The translations under genes were made by a program, and so were the position numbers. From Fenollaria sporofastidiosus (GTDB lineage: Bacteria; Bacillota; Clostridia; Tissierellales; Peptoniphilaceae), in NCBI RefSeq assembly GCF_943169635.2, contig NZ_OW968186.1, forward strand, positions 1,550,001-1,614,000: a DNA stretch of 64,000 nucleotides. Reading direction: 5' to 3'. Shown in pieces: positions 17,211 to 24,587 of the stretch. Positions within the stretch are counted from its first letter, which is position 1. The number at the start of each line of letters is the position of its first letter. The notes under the pieces are model-generated. The model had not been told where the DNA came from and searched no databases. It saw nothing but the letters and a program-made list of their open reading frames with translations.

Positions 17211-18223
17211 TTCTCTATCTCCCTTAGTTTTTCAAGTAAATAATCATTCTCTTCACGAGTTCTTATTGCAAGGCGCACATAGTCGTTACTTATGTTCTTG
17301 TAACCTTGCATCCTTCTTATTAATATACCCTTTTCAAGCATAATCTTATACATTTCTTCGTCACTATGTTTTTTTAATCTAAGCAAATAGAAATTGGCAT
17401 CGCTATCACTCATCTCAAAATTGTCATAGCTCTTATATGCTTCTTTAAGTCTTTCTCTTTCGTTTTTATAATACTCTTTTGTTTTTGCTATATAGTCCTC
17501 GCTTCCCTTTAATAGCCTCGATGCTTCGTTTTGTATAAAGCCTATAGACCAAGCAAGGCTTAGCTCATCGTAGTAGTCCTTAAAATCCTTTGGTACATAG
17601 GCAAAGCCAAAGCGTACTCCCGGTAAGGCAAAGGTCTTAGTCATCGCTCTAAGAACAATCACGTCCTCGTCCTTAAACAAGTCTATGCTGTCATACTCAT
17701 GCATAGTAAACTCTATAAAGGCCTCATCGAGTAAAAGAGTCGCGCCATGCTCCTTACAAATCTCTTGAGCTTTAATTAATTCTTCCTTCTTAAGCAGCCT
17801 TCCATTAGGATTATTTGGGTTAGTTAGTATAATTAGGTCGCCCTTCTTTAATATATCAAGCTCATCATAGTCAATCATAAAGTCTTTATAATTTATTCTA
17901 ATCAAATCTTTTTTATAAACACTTGCTCTAAGCTCATACTCATAGAACGAAGGGTCAAAAATAACCACTCTACTTGCCCTGTATATCGCCTTATCAATTA
18001 TCTCTATAGATCCATTGCCCAAGATAATGTTAGACGCATCACAAGCCAAATAAGTGGCTACATTGTTAATCGCTTCCCTCTGTTTTATATCAGGATAGAC
18101 ATTGACATAATCAAAGTCTTCCTTAATATTAGAGAAAAGTATTTCGTTCATATTAAATACATTGATGTTAGAGCTGAAATCTATGAGTTTTTTGTCATAA
18201 TCATAAAAATTTGCTCCGTGCAT
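17207..18223 (-). CDS. cobD: Threonine-phosphate decarboxylase (PLP-dependent)
   Basis: 338 residues, fold-type I aminotransferase family resembling HisC. Starts with HGANFYDYDKKLIDFSSNIN, typical of CobD. LTNPNNPNGRLL (about 133-144) and TKTFALPGVRFGFAY (about 195-209, PLP Lys within TKTF) are visible. Makes (R)-1-aminopropan-2-yl phosphate for the cobinamide side arm. SD GGAAG precedes the ATG. Lies between cbiK-cbiL and cbiA. Confidence 0.9.
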   Translation of the reverse strand: MHGANFYDYDKKLIDFSSNINVFNMNEILFSNIKEDFDYVNVYPDIKQREAINNVATYLACDASNIILGNGSIEIIDKAIYRASRVVIFDPSFYEYELRASVYKKDLIRINYKDFMIDYDELDILKKGDLIILTNPNNPNGRLLKKEELIKAQEICKEHGATLLLDEAFIEFTMHEYDSIDLFKDEDVIVLRAMTKTFALPGVRFGFAYVPKDFKDYYDELSLAWSIGFIQNEASRLLKGSEDYIAKTKEYYKNERERLKEAYKSYDNFEMSDSDANFYLLRLKKHSDEEMYKIMLEKGILIRRMQGYKNISNDYVRLAIRTREENDYLLEKLREIEK

Positions 18224-18226
18224 AAT

Positions 18227-19603
18227 TTACTTCCTTTTCTTTAAGTAGAATAGCGATATATAATCGTTATCCTTACGTATTTCGTCCTCATCCGTAAGAT
18301 ACATTTCGTTTGGCATCGATATCCTCTTAAAATATTCTGCTTCGTAAGTATCTTTAAGTTCTAAAACAGCTTCCTTGTTAATGGTGCCCTTAAGTATAAC
18401 AGCTCTGTCAGGCTTTGCTGCCCTAACTAGCTCTGTGTTGTCACTTATCACAAGACTCTCGCCCTTTTCAATAAGCGGCTCTTTATTCATTGCACTTAAT
18501 GCTACAAAAGATGGCATGCCATTAATAATATTTATATTTATCTTCTTATCAAGTATCTTTGTTAAGTTCATAGGTGTCGAGAAAACTGCTGCATCACCTA
18601 TAGTTACAAAGCTTACGTCTCTATACTCTTTAAGCGCTTCTTCAAGTTTTGCCTTTAGCTCCCTATATAAAGCATCTGTAGCATTCTTCATGTCAAATGG
18701 CATCTTTATGATAGGTTTATCTTCTACATAGCTCATAACTGTGTCAAGAGCAAGATTGCGGCCTCTATTGTCAAGAACGAAGACAGCATTTGTATTTTTC
18801 AAAGTAAGTATAGCCTTAACAGTTAATAAGTCTTCATCGCCAGGACCAACACCAACTATATTTAGTAGCGGCTCTTCCATGGCCTTAACTTTTTCTATGC
18901 AGTCGTTTAAGATATAATCTTCTTCGCCAAGACCCTTATCTATAAGCTTCACTTCGTAGCCAAGCTTTTCTAGTTTCGACTTTATTGAGTCATCATCGTC
19001 AGGAGCAATGTCTTCAAGCATATGAACGCCTGAAACTAGCATGAATGGCCTTAGATATAAAGTTTTTGTGTCTTTAGCTAAATTTTTAACAACGCTATCA
19101 AGATCAAGATCACCCTCTATACTCATCATGTGATATTTATTGTTCTTTTCTCTAAAAGCTTCGTCAATATCTTCATATATCCTATCGGCTACATGATAAG
19201 TACCATGACCAACGTAGATGAACTCTTCGCCTTCATTTAATTTAAAGGCTGTCATGCCATCAATAAGCTTTGCTATATCCTTAGCGTTACTGATAAATGG
19301 AGTAGTAAGTCTGTTAGAAACATCTTTTAGCTTCTTATACTCTTTACCTGGAATGATGTTTGTCGAAACGACTCTTATATCGTTATATCCAGCCTCTTTC
19401 AATTCCTTGATTGCTTCGCACTCATTATTAAAAGACATGCCTTTCTTCTCTAGTATCTTCTTAACTATCCTAGAAGTAAAGCATATCTTTATCTCGCAGT
19501 CCTTAAATTCATTTTTAAAGCCACTCACAAACTTGTCAATGACTCTTTCGTGTTCTCTAAGCCTTGTTGTACCAAAAAAGCTTAATAGTATTGCCTTTTT
19601 CAT
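18227..19603 (-). CDS. cbiK: CbiK-CbiL fusion: cobaltochelatase + cobalt-precorrin-2 C20-methyltransferase
   Basis: 458 residues from the ATG at 19603 (GGAGG 5 nt upstream); the open frame extends further into the leader and is rejected. Residues 1-260 are CbiK: KKAILLSFFGTTRLREHERV, YVGHGTYHVADRIYEDI (metal-site His) and LRPFMLVSGVHMLEDIAPDD (second His), inserting Co into sirohydrochlorin. Residues 265-458 are a compact SAM methyltransferase of CbiL type: NIVGVGPGDEDLLTVKAI, IKMPFDM, SFVTIGDAAVFSTPMNL and MPSFVALSAMNKEPLIEKGE. No separate cbiL is present in the cluster. First gene after the riboswitch. Confidence 0.9.
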   Translation of the reverse strand: MKKAILLSFFGTTRLREHERVIDKFVSGFKNEFKDCEIKICFTSRIVKKILEKKGMSFNNECEAIKELKEAGYNDIRVVSTNIIPGKEYKKLKDVSNRLTTPFISNAKDIAKLIDGMTAFKLNEGEEFIYVGHGTYHVADRIYEDIDEAFREKNNKYHMMSIEGDLDLDSVVKNLAKDTKTLYLRPFMLVSGVHMLEDIAPDDDDSIKSKLEKLGYEVKLIDKGLGEEDYILNDCIEKVKAMEEPLLNIVGVGPGDEDLLTVKAILTLKNTNAVFVLDNRGRNLALDTVMSYVEDKPIIKMPFDMKNATDALYRELKAKLEEALKEYRDVSFVTIGDAAVFSTPMNLTKILDKKININIINGMPSFVALSAMNKEPLIEKGESLVISDNTELVRAAKPDRAVILKGTINKEAVLELKDTYEAEYFKRISMPNEMYLTDEDEIRKDNDYISLFYLKKRK

Positions 19604-19624
19604 AAATTCCTCCATTATATGTAC

Positions 19625-19669
19625 ACGAGAGGAAAAGAAAAATAGGAGAAGCGCGCCTTTTCCTCTCGT
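19625..19669 (-). promoter_or_regulatory. 13-bp perfect hairpin in the cbiK leader
   Basis: ACGAGAGGAAAAG and its exact complement (19625-19637 and 19657-19669) enclose a 19-nt loop, ending about 10 nt before the cbiK SD. No U run follows, so it does not look like a terminator. It might stabilise the mRNA or occlude translation; this is inference. Confidence 0.65.
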
Positions 19670-19680
19670 CGGTTTTTTGG

Positions 19681-19714
19681 AAAATAAAAATCCTTGAATA
19701 GGGGTATCAAGGAT
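19681..19714 (-). terminator. Riboswitch expression-platform terminator
   Basis: ATCCTTGA / TCAAGGAT hairpin (19690-19714) followed by TTTTTATTTT on the minus strand, between the cobalamin aptamer and cbiK. Suggests transcriptional attenuation by B12. Confidence 0.8.
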
Positions 19715-19770
19715 ATAAAACATACATATTTAGTAAGTTTTTCCTTCCCACCGAAGAAGTAACTTTATAC

Positions 19771-19913
19771 GAACGTTCTAAAGATATCCTGACTTATAGA
19801 TCAACCTCATCTAAACCTTCCCAGTTTCCCAGTGGTATACATAGACTCGTCACTATTTACAGTAGCGGGGGCTGTGCTGGACTTACACCAGCTTCCCTTT
19901 ATGGTGAACATTC
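19771..19913 (-). promoter_or_regulatory. Cobalamin (AdoCbl) riboswitch aptamer
   Basis: The minus strand reads AAAGGGAAGCTGGTGTAAGT then CCAGCACAGCCCCCGCTACTG and the B12-box variant ACCACTGGGAAACTGGGAAGG (around 19817-19836), then AAGTCAGGATATC. P1 closes with GAATGTTC (19906-19913) pairing GAACGTTC (19771-19778). These are the core elements of the cobalamin riboswitch. It should shut down the downstream cbi/cob operon when cobalamin is abundant. Confidence 0.96.
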
Positions 19914-19916
19914 AAA

Positions 19917-19950
19917 AATTACACATATATGATATCATATATGTGTAATT
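19917..19950. repeat. Perfect 34-bp palindrome over the riboswitch promoter
   Basis: AATTACACATATATGAT followed by its exact complement, with no spacer. It covers the spacer, -10 and probable +1 of the cobalamin operon promoter. It could be an operator for a dimeric regulator, or an AT-rich hairpin terminator for the upstream cbiB transcript (a short U run follows on the minus strand). Confidence 0.9.
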
Positions 19951-19957
19951 ATTTCAA
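19929..19957 (-). promoter_or_regulatory. Probable promoter of cobalamin operon
   Basis: TTGAAA (19952-19957), 17 bp, TATCAT (19929-19934); the predicted start is 9-10 nt before riboswitch helix P1. The -10 lies inside the 34-bp palindrome. Confidence 0.6.
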
Positions 19958-19975
19958 GTGTATTAATAAATTTTT

Positions 19976-20935
19976 TTATTTTAATATTAATTTTAAATAT
20001 ATAACAGCGATCACTAATACTAGCAAGGCTAGTGCCTTATACATCGCTTTTATGGTGAAATAAACGCCATTTTTATTTACTTCGCCATCTATGTCGCCAA
20101 TATATGGTTTATCGACTATCTTAGAAAAATATTTGTGCGGTCCACCTAAACGAATTTTTAAAAGTCCCGCTATGGGCGCTTCAAGGAAGGCACTATTTGG
20201 ACTTGCGTGTGCATATCTATACTTAAAAAACGTTTTGCACGCGTAGGCGATGTTTTTATTGAAGATGTTAGTAATTAATATAAGAAGCGCACTTAATCTT
20301 GCTGGCACTAGATTGACTAGGTCATCTATCTTTGCTGCGAAAAAGCCAAGATCGCCATATTTTTCATTCTTGTAGCCCCACATCGAGTCCATGGTATTGA
20401 TAAATTTATAAACCAGTCCAAGTGGTGTATATATCGCGATGTAGATAAGCGGTGCTATTACACCATCTGAAGTATTTTCGGCGACTGTCTCTATACATGC
20501 CTTAAGTATCTCTTCTTCACTTAGTTCACTTGTATCACGGCCAACTATGTAGGAGAGTCTCTTGCGTCCTCTCTCTAGCGAATGCGCTAGCTCTTTTACT
20601 ACCATATCTGCTTCGAAGTGAAGTGAGCGTGCTGCAAGGCAGACGTAGACCATGTATGAAGTGTAGATTAGATACAAATATTTATTGATCTTAAATAATA
20701 TTATTGCAAAGCATCCGAATAAAAATGCAAGGCTAATGTTGAATAATACTGAGACTAGTCCAAGCAGCTTCAAAAAACCACCTCTTGCCCCTGTCCTTCG
20801 AATTAATTTTTCTTCAAAGCTAATGACATTACCCATGACCTTAACTGGATGAAAAAAGTTATATGGGTCGCCTAAGATTAAATCAAGCACCACACCTATA
20901 AGTATGGCGATGAGCTTATAAGCCAAGTATTGCAT
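19976..20935 (-). CDS. cbiB: Adenosylcobinamide-phosphate synthase
   Basis: 319 residues, integral membrane. IGVVLDLILGDPYNFFHPVKVMG in two pieces at the N-terminus, IVGRDTSELSEEEILKACIETVAENTSDG (about 130-158) and MWGYKNEKYGDLGFFAAKIDDLVNLVPARLSA (about 185-216) are highly conserved CbiB/CobD-type segments. Attaches aminopropanol phosphate to cobyric acid. Overlaps the cobQ end by 20 nt and so belongs to the upstream operon, not the riboswitch operon. Confidence 0.95.
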   Translation of the reverse strand: MQYLAYKLIAILIGVVLDLILGDPYNFFHPVKVMGNVISFEEKLIRRTGARGGFLKLLGLVSVLFNISLAFLFGCFAIILFKINKYLYLIYTSYMVYVCLAARSLHFEADMVVKELAHSLERGRKRLSYIVGRDTSELSEEEILKACIETVAENTSDGVIAPLIYIAIYTPLGLVYKFINTMDSMWGYKNEKYGDLGFFAAKIDDLVNLVPARLSALLILITNIFNKNIAYACKTFFKYRYAHASPNSAFLEAPIAGLLKIRLGGPHKYFSKIVDKPYIGDIDGEVNKNGVYFTIKAMYKALALLVLVIAVIYLKLILK

Positions 20936-21755
20936 TTAATTTATCTATGTCGATGGCTTCTTCAAATACTTTAGCTAGCCTATCGATTTCATTATTCATC
21001 GCATCGTGCTCTGCCATGTGAGCATTGACAGCCTTCTCATAATCATGAAGCGAGTCTTCGTCCGCTATCTCAAGCTTTGTATATGGTACTATGCCAAGAC
21101 AGTCAAGACCTGTTAGCTCGTGAAGCTTTTTGATGCCCTCATCAAGTAGGCTCGCATCGCCCCTAAATTTATTGATGATGTAGCCTTTTATCCTCGCTCT
21201 ATCTTTTTCATCAAGTATCATGTATGTGCCGTAGATTGATGCAAAGACGCCGCCCTTGTCAATGTCAGCGACGATTATTGCGTTAGTGTCCGCAAGTTCA
21301 GCCATGCCAGTATTTACAAAATCATCCTCAAGTAGATTTATCTCAGCAGGTGAGCCAGCTCCTTCTATAATCATGACGTCATATTTCTTCTCAAGCTCTT
21401 CAAAAACCTCTTTTACCTTCGCCTTTAGCTCTTTCTTAATCGAGTAATACTCCTTTGTATTCATGTGCTTGTATAGTTTGCCAAGTACATAAACATCGCT
21501 ACCTGTGTCTGACGATGGCACTAGAAGTATCGGGTTCATGTACTCATCCGCCTTTATGCCTGCTGCGTAGGCTTGTATGGCTTGTGCATTGCTAATAAGT
21601 TTTCCGTCTTGAAGCTTAAATGAGTTTCTCGACATATTTTGCGATTTGAACGGACATACCTTGTAGCCCTTGTCTTTATAATATCTGCACATAGCAGTCG
21701 CTATCGTTGATTTGCCTGCTGACGATGTCGTGCCGTATATCATTATCTTTGCCAT
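20916..21755 (-). CDS. cobQ: Cobyric acid synthase lacking the glutaminase domain
   Basis: 279 residues against about 480-510 for CobQ/CbiP. The ATP-binding synthetase domain is complete: MIYGTTSSAGKSTIATAMCR (5-24), CPFKSQNMSRNSF (34-46), EYMNPILLVPSSDTGSDV (71-88), IIEGAGSPAEINLLEDDFVN (129-148), VADIDKGGVFASIYGT (162-177), INKFRGDASLLDEGI, LGIVPY and EDSL (233-236). It then jumps to a short tail, EIDRLAKVFEEAIDIDKLNAIL, which resembles the extreme C-terminus of normal CobQ. The intervening class I GATase domain with Cys and His is absent. No frameshift or remnant is visible. Predicted to amidate b, d, e and g side chains with free ammonia or a partner glutaminase. Confidence 0.93.
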   Translation of the reverse strand: MAKIMIYGTTSSAGKSTIATAMCRYYKDKGYKVCPFKSQNMSRNSFKLQDGKLISNAQAIQAYAAGIKADEYMNPILLVPSSDTGSDVYVLGKLYKHMNTKEYYSIKKELKAKVKEVFEELEKKYDVMIIEGAGSPAEINLLEDDFVNTGMAELADTNAIIVADIDKGGVFASIYGTYMILDEKDRARIKGYIINKFRGDASLLDEGIKKLHELTGLDCLGIVPYTKLEIADEDSLHDYEKAVNAHMAEHDAMNNEIDRLAKVFEEAIDIDKLNAILGL

Positions 21756-22163
21756 TTAAAATTCCTCATCATTGTATTCGATAGTACCTAAATCAGTTTC
21801 TATCGAGATTAAATTTTTCTTCCACTCTCTATATTTAGTCACTTCTTCGCCTATAGCCTTAACTAATATTGAAACGCCAAATATTTTCGAAGCTATGATG
21901 AAGAAAGCGTTTTGCTTGTATGAATTTGGATACAAAACTATAAGTAAGCCTGAAATTATAAATAGCATGTTCTTCTTCTCAATGCCCTTGTACTTACCAT
22001 TGTAATAATCTTTAACAAGATCTAAAAAGTCATTGATAAGTTCTTGGTACTTTGCTAAATCAGTGTTCGTTTTGATGGCTTCGCCGATGTCACCAATCTT
22101 GTTCATGGCTTCATCCTTGTCGAAATTACCAATGTTCATGTCTTTTAAAAAATCAAAGTTCAT
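21756..22163 (-). CDS. Divergent YkvA/DUF1232-like membrane protein
   Basis: 135 residues. The pattern DLVKDYYNGKYKGIEKKN, a hydrophobic pair (about 65-105) and KYREWKK resembles YkvA-type DUF1232 proteins of clostridia (LLKDYxxGKYKxI...SPIDLIPD...KYKEW), but the hallmark SPIDLIPD is not present (LYPNSYKQ instead). The assignment is tentative and the function unknown. It sits directly between the histidine kinase gene and cobQ, with 0-2 nt spacing on each side. Confidence 0.55.
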   Translation of the reverse strand: MNFDFLKDMNIGNFDKDEAMNKIGDIGEAIKTNTDLAKYQELINDFLDLVKDYYNGKYKGIEKKNMLFIISGLLIVLYPNSYKQNAFFIIASKIFGVSILVKAIGEEVTKYREWKKNLISIETDLGTIEYNDEEF

Positions 22164-22165
22164 AT

Positions 22166-23515
22166 CTACACTCCCTTTTTTAATACAAAATAAAAATTCG
22201 ATCCTTTGCCGTAACTGCTCTCTACGCCAAACTCTGCCTTGTGAAGTAAAAGCACCTCACGAGCGATATATAAGCCAAGGCCTGTCGCATACTTTTTGAG
22301 CTCATGGTTCGCGCTCGAGATGTAGTAGCGATCCCAAACCCTCTTTATGTCCTCTTCCTTAATGCCGACTCCGTGGTCAATAACCTCGTATCTAACAGCA
22401 TTTTCTTCTTCTGTAATCCTTACAATAACGTCTTCATCCTCATTTGAATAGTTCAGTGCGTTTGATAAGTAATTATATATAACGCTTCTAATTTTTTTCT
22501 CATCAGCCATAACCATGGTATCGCCGCTCACGTCTAATTTAATTCTCTCTCTATTTTCAGCTGTATTTAATTTATCTATAATCTCCTTGGAAATGGCTTC
22601 AAGCGAAACTCTTTTTAATTCAAGTTCACCAAGGGCGCTTACGTTCTTTGATGCTTCAAGCATCTCGTTAATCATGCTGTTTAATCTATCTGCCTCATTG
22701 ATGATGGTGTCAAGATTCTCTTCACGCTTTTCTTTATTATCACCCGTTATGTCCTTAATCATCTCAGCATAAGACTTAATCACGCTTAAAGGCGTTTTGA
22801 AGTCATGCGATACATTAGCAATGATATTCTCACGAAAGTCCATAGTCCTCTTTAAATCTGCATTTGCGCTCTCGAGACTCTTCTTAAGCTCCTCAATCTC
22901 TTCATAGCCGCCTTCTTCTTCAACAGAAAAGCTCTTTGTACCCAAAAATTTGGACGCTTCCGAAAGATTTTTGATTGGCTTAGTAAGCTTCTTTGCTAAA
23001 AAATATGATAAAACTAGAGCCAAGGCTATCGCAACGAGACTTATGTATAAAAGCTCTTCTCTAAGCATCTTTTTAACTGAACCATCTTCATCAAGATTAT
23101 CAATAAGCTTCATGTATAATTTTGCGTTAACTGTTTCGTATCTCTTTAAAAATACTAAGTACTCTCTATCGTCATGCTTCTTGATATAGTCAACGCTATC
23201 TTCATTGCTTTTAACAAAATCTAAGTCTTCCTTGTCAAGCTCTAGTAAATAATTTGGGTACAAGACCAAACCATTCTCATCAAAAATAATTATGCCAAGT
23301 CTAGTCTTACTTGATACATCATTCAAAAACTTTACTAGATCTCTTCCAGTATAAGATGAAATTTCTTTTTCTGTATTTTGAATGAGCTCTCTCTTCTTTT
23401 GCGTGTATATTTCTTTGAAGAAAACTATATTAAATAGCCACATTGTTGATAGTATCAGTACCGTAAATATTAAAAAATAACTGATTAGCTTTGTGAATAA
23501 TGATTTATTTTTCAT
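22166..23515 (-). CDS. Sensor histidine kinase
   Basis: 449 residues from the ATG at 23515 (GGAGAAAAAAG upstream), overlapping the response regulator stop. TM1 about 10-33, extracytoplasmic sensor about 34-154, TM2 about 155-174, HAMP about 175-225, H-box NVSHDFKTPLSVIKSYAEMI with His237, then HATPase motifs NYLSNALNYS (N box), VIDHGVGIKEED (G1) and GLGLYIAREVL (G2). Cognate partner of the adjacent regulator. Signal unknown. Neighbouring cobQ/cbiB may be coincidental read-through or a linked response. Confidence 0.95.
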   Translation of the reverse strand: MKNKSLFTKLISYFLIFTVLILSTMWLFNIVFFKEIYTQKKRELIQNTEKEISSYTGRDLVKFLNDVSSKTRLGIIIFDENGLVLYPNYLLELDKEDLDFVKSNEDSVDYIKKHDDREYLVFLKRYETVNAKLYMKLIDNLDEDGSVKKMLREELLYISLVAIALALVLSYFLAKKLTKPIKNLSEASKFLGTKSFSVEEEGGYEEIEELKKSLESANADLKRTMDFRENIIANVSHDFKTPLSVIKSYAEMIKDITGDNKEKREENLDTIINEADRLNSMINEMLEASKNVSALGELELKRVSLEAISKEIIDKLNTAENRERIKLDVSGDTMVMADEKKIRSVIYNYLSNALNYSNEDEDVIVRITEEENAVRYEVIDHGVGIKEEDIKRVWDRYYISSANHELKKYATGLGLYIAREVLLLHKAEFGVESSYGKGSNFYFVLKKGV

Positions 23516-24182
23516 CTTTTTTCTCCAGCTTGTAGCCATAACCGCGAACTGTACTTATAATGTCTTTTTCAGCTCCTAGAGAGTTCCTAAGCATCTTGAT
23601 GTGTGTGTCGACTGTTCTATTGTCCCCGAAGAAATCGTAGCCCCAAACATTTTCAAGTATAGTCTCACGCGATAGAGCTATGCCTTCGTTTTGAGCTAGA
23701 TAAGCAAGTAGCTCATACTCCTTTGGTGTCAAATCTAATTTTTTCTCATCAATATAAGCTTCTCTCGCATCAAAATCTATTTTTAAGCTGCCATTAATAT
23801 ATACTTTTGCCTTTGTATCGCTTACATGTCTTGCAAGTATCGCCTTGACCCTCGCCATGACTTCGCGCGGACTGAAGGGCTTAACGACGTAATCATCGAT
23901 ACCTATCTCAAAACCATAAAGCTTGTCATACTCCTCGCCTTTTGCACTAAGAACAAGAACAGGTATGTCTTTTACATCCTTAATCCTCTTGTAAGCCGAG
24001 AAGCCATCAAGCTTTGGCATCATTATATCTAAGATGATAAGGTCTATATCGTTATTATTAACTTTGTTAAGTGCATCGATGCCATCCACAGCCTCGATTA
24101 CATCATAGCCGTTAATGACCGAGTACTCTTTGAGCACGTTTCTTATGTTCTCATCGTCATCAGCTATAAGTATAGTCGCCAT
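23505..24182 (-). CDS. OmpR-family response regulator
   Basis: 225 residues. Receiver domain: ILIADDDEN, LIILDIMMP with phosphoacceptor Asp52, VLVLSAKGEEYDK and VVKPF. The C-terminal winged helix ends in GDNRTVDTHIKMLRNSLG and TVRGYGYKLEKK. Transcription factor paired with the histidine kinase 10 nt downstream (overlap). SD GAGGTGATGAT precedes the ATG. Confidence 0.96.
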   Translation of the reverse strand: MATILIADDDENIRNVLKEYSVINGYDVIEAVDGIDALNKVNNNDIDLIILDIMMPKLDGFSAYKRIKDVKDIPVLVLSAKGEEYDKLYGFEIGIDDYVVKPFSPREVMARVKAILARHVSDTKAKVYINGSLKIDFDAREAYIDEKKLDLTPKEYELLAYLAQNEGIALSRETILENVWGYDFFGDNRTVDTHIKMLRNSLGAEKDIISTVRGYGYKLEKKDEK

Positions 24183-24235
24183 ATCATCACCTCTATCAAT
24201 TTTTACCCTTTAATAATCTTTTTAAACAGCATATA

Positions 24236-24264
24236 TATAAAAGAGCCTTGCGTTAACAAGGCTC
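24236..24264 (-). terminator. Terminator after the selenoprotein gene
   Basis: GAGCCTTG-ttaacg-CAAGGCTC (24243-24264) followed by TTTTATATATA on the minus strand. Confidence 0.85.
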
Positions 24265-24270
24265 CCGTTC

Positions 24271-24555
24271 TTATTTTAAACTGTCTAGGTAGTCTCTAAG
24301 CTCATCTATATCCAAGATGGCTCTTTCATTGTTGCCAAGTATAAGAGATGGTATACCTATACGACCCTCATCCTTAACTATATCAAACTCTTTCATAGTG
24401 TCTCTTGCCGCTAAAAATTTTTTCATGTTAGCAAGATTTTCTGTTATGTCAAGGTACAAGAAGCGTACCCCTGATTCCTCCATCAAAGCCTTGAATGGTC
24501 CGCATCCTGGTCACATAGGACTTCCGAAAACTATCTTCTTCTGTATTTTATTCAT
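24271..24555 (-). CDS. Selenocysteine-containing glutaredoxin-like protein (in-frame UGA)
   Basis: 94 residues if UGA at 24511-24513 is read as Sec15. The N-terminus is MNKIQKKIVFGSPM-U-PGCG: a thioredoxin-fold redox motif UPGC in place of CxxC, after a beta strand. It continues into FKALMEESGVRFLYLDITENL, DTMKEFDIV, a cis-Pro segment IGIPSLIL and C-terminal DELRDYL, as in glutaredoxin-like folds. The ATG at 24555 has AAAGGAGA 6 nt upstream and a consensus promoter, whereas the shorter frame starting after the UGA would lose the active site. A SECIS-like hairpin follows the UGA, and selA, selB and selD are in the same window. Standard gene callers would truncate it. Confidence 0.88.
24480..24498 (-). 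promoter_or_regulatory. SECIS-like hairpin of the glutaredoxin-like selenoprotein
   Basis: CCAT-T-CAA-GGCT-TTG-ATGG: a 7-bp stem with a single bulged U and a GG-starting loop. The loop begins 24 nt from the U of UGA. This matches the bacterial SECIS layout (bulged U, GGN loop about 20 nt after UGA). Confidence 0.75.
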
Positions 24556-24587
24556 ATTAATTCTCCTTTTTTGATGTAGTCATCTTC

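Noticed and set aside
19976..20935. Loss of cbiB function because it is outside the riboswitch operon
   Set aside because: The gene is full length with all conserved motifs; it simply belongs to the cobQ transcript.
24271..24486. Treating the selenoprotein as a 71-residue protein starting after the UGA
   Set aside because: That start would cut off the first beta strand and the redox motif, and the promoter and best SD belong to the ATG at 24555.
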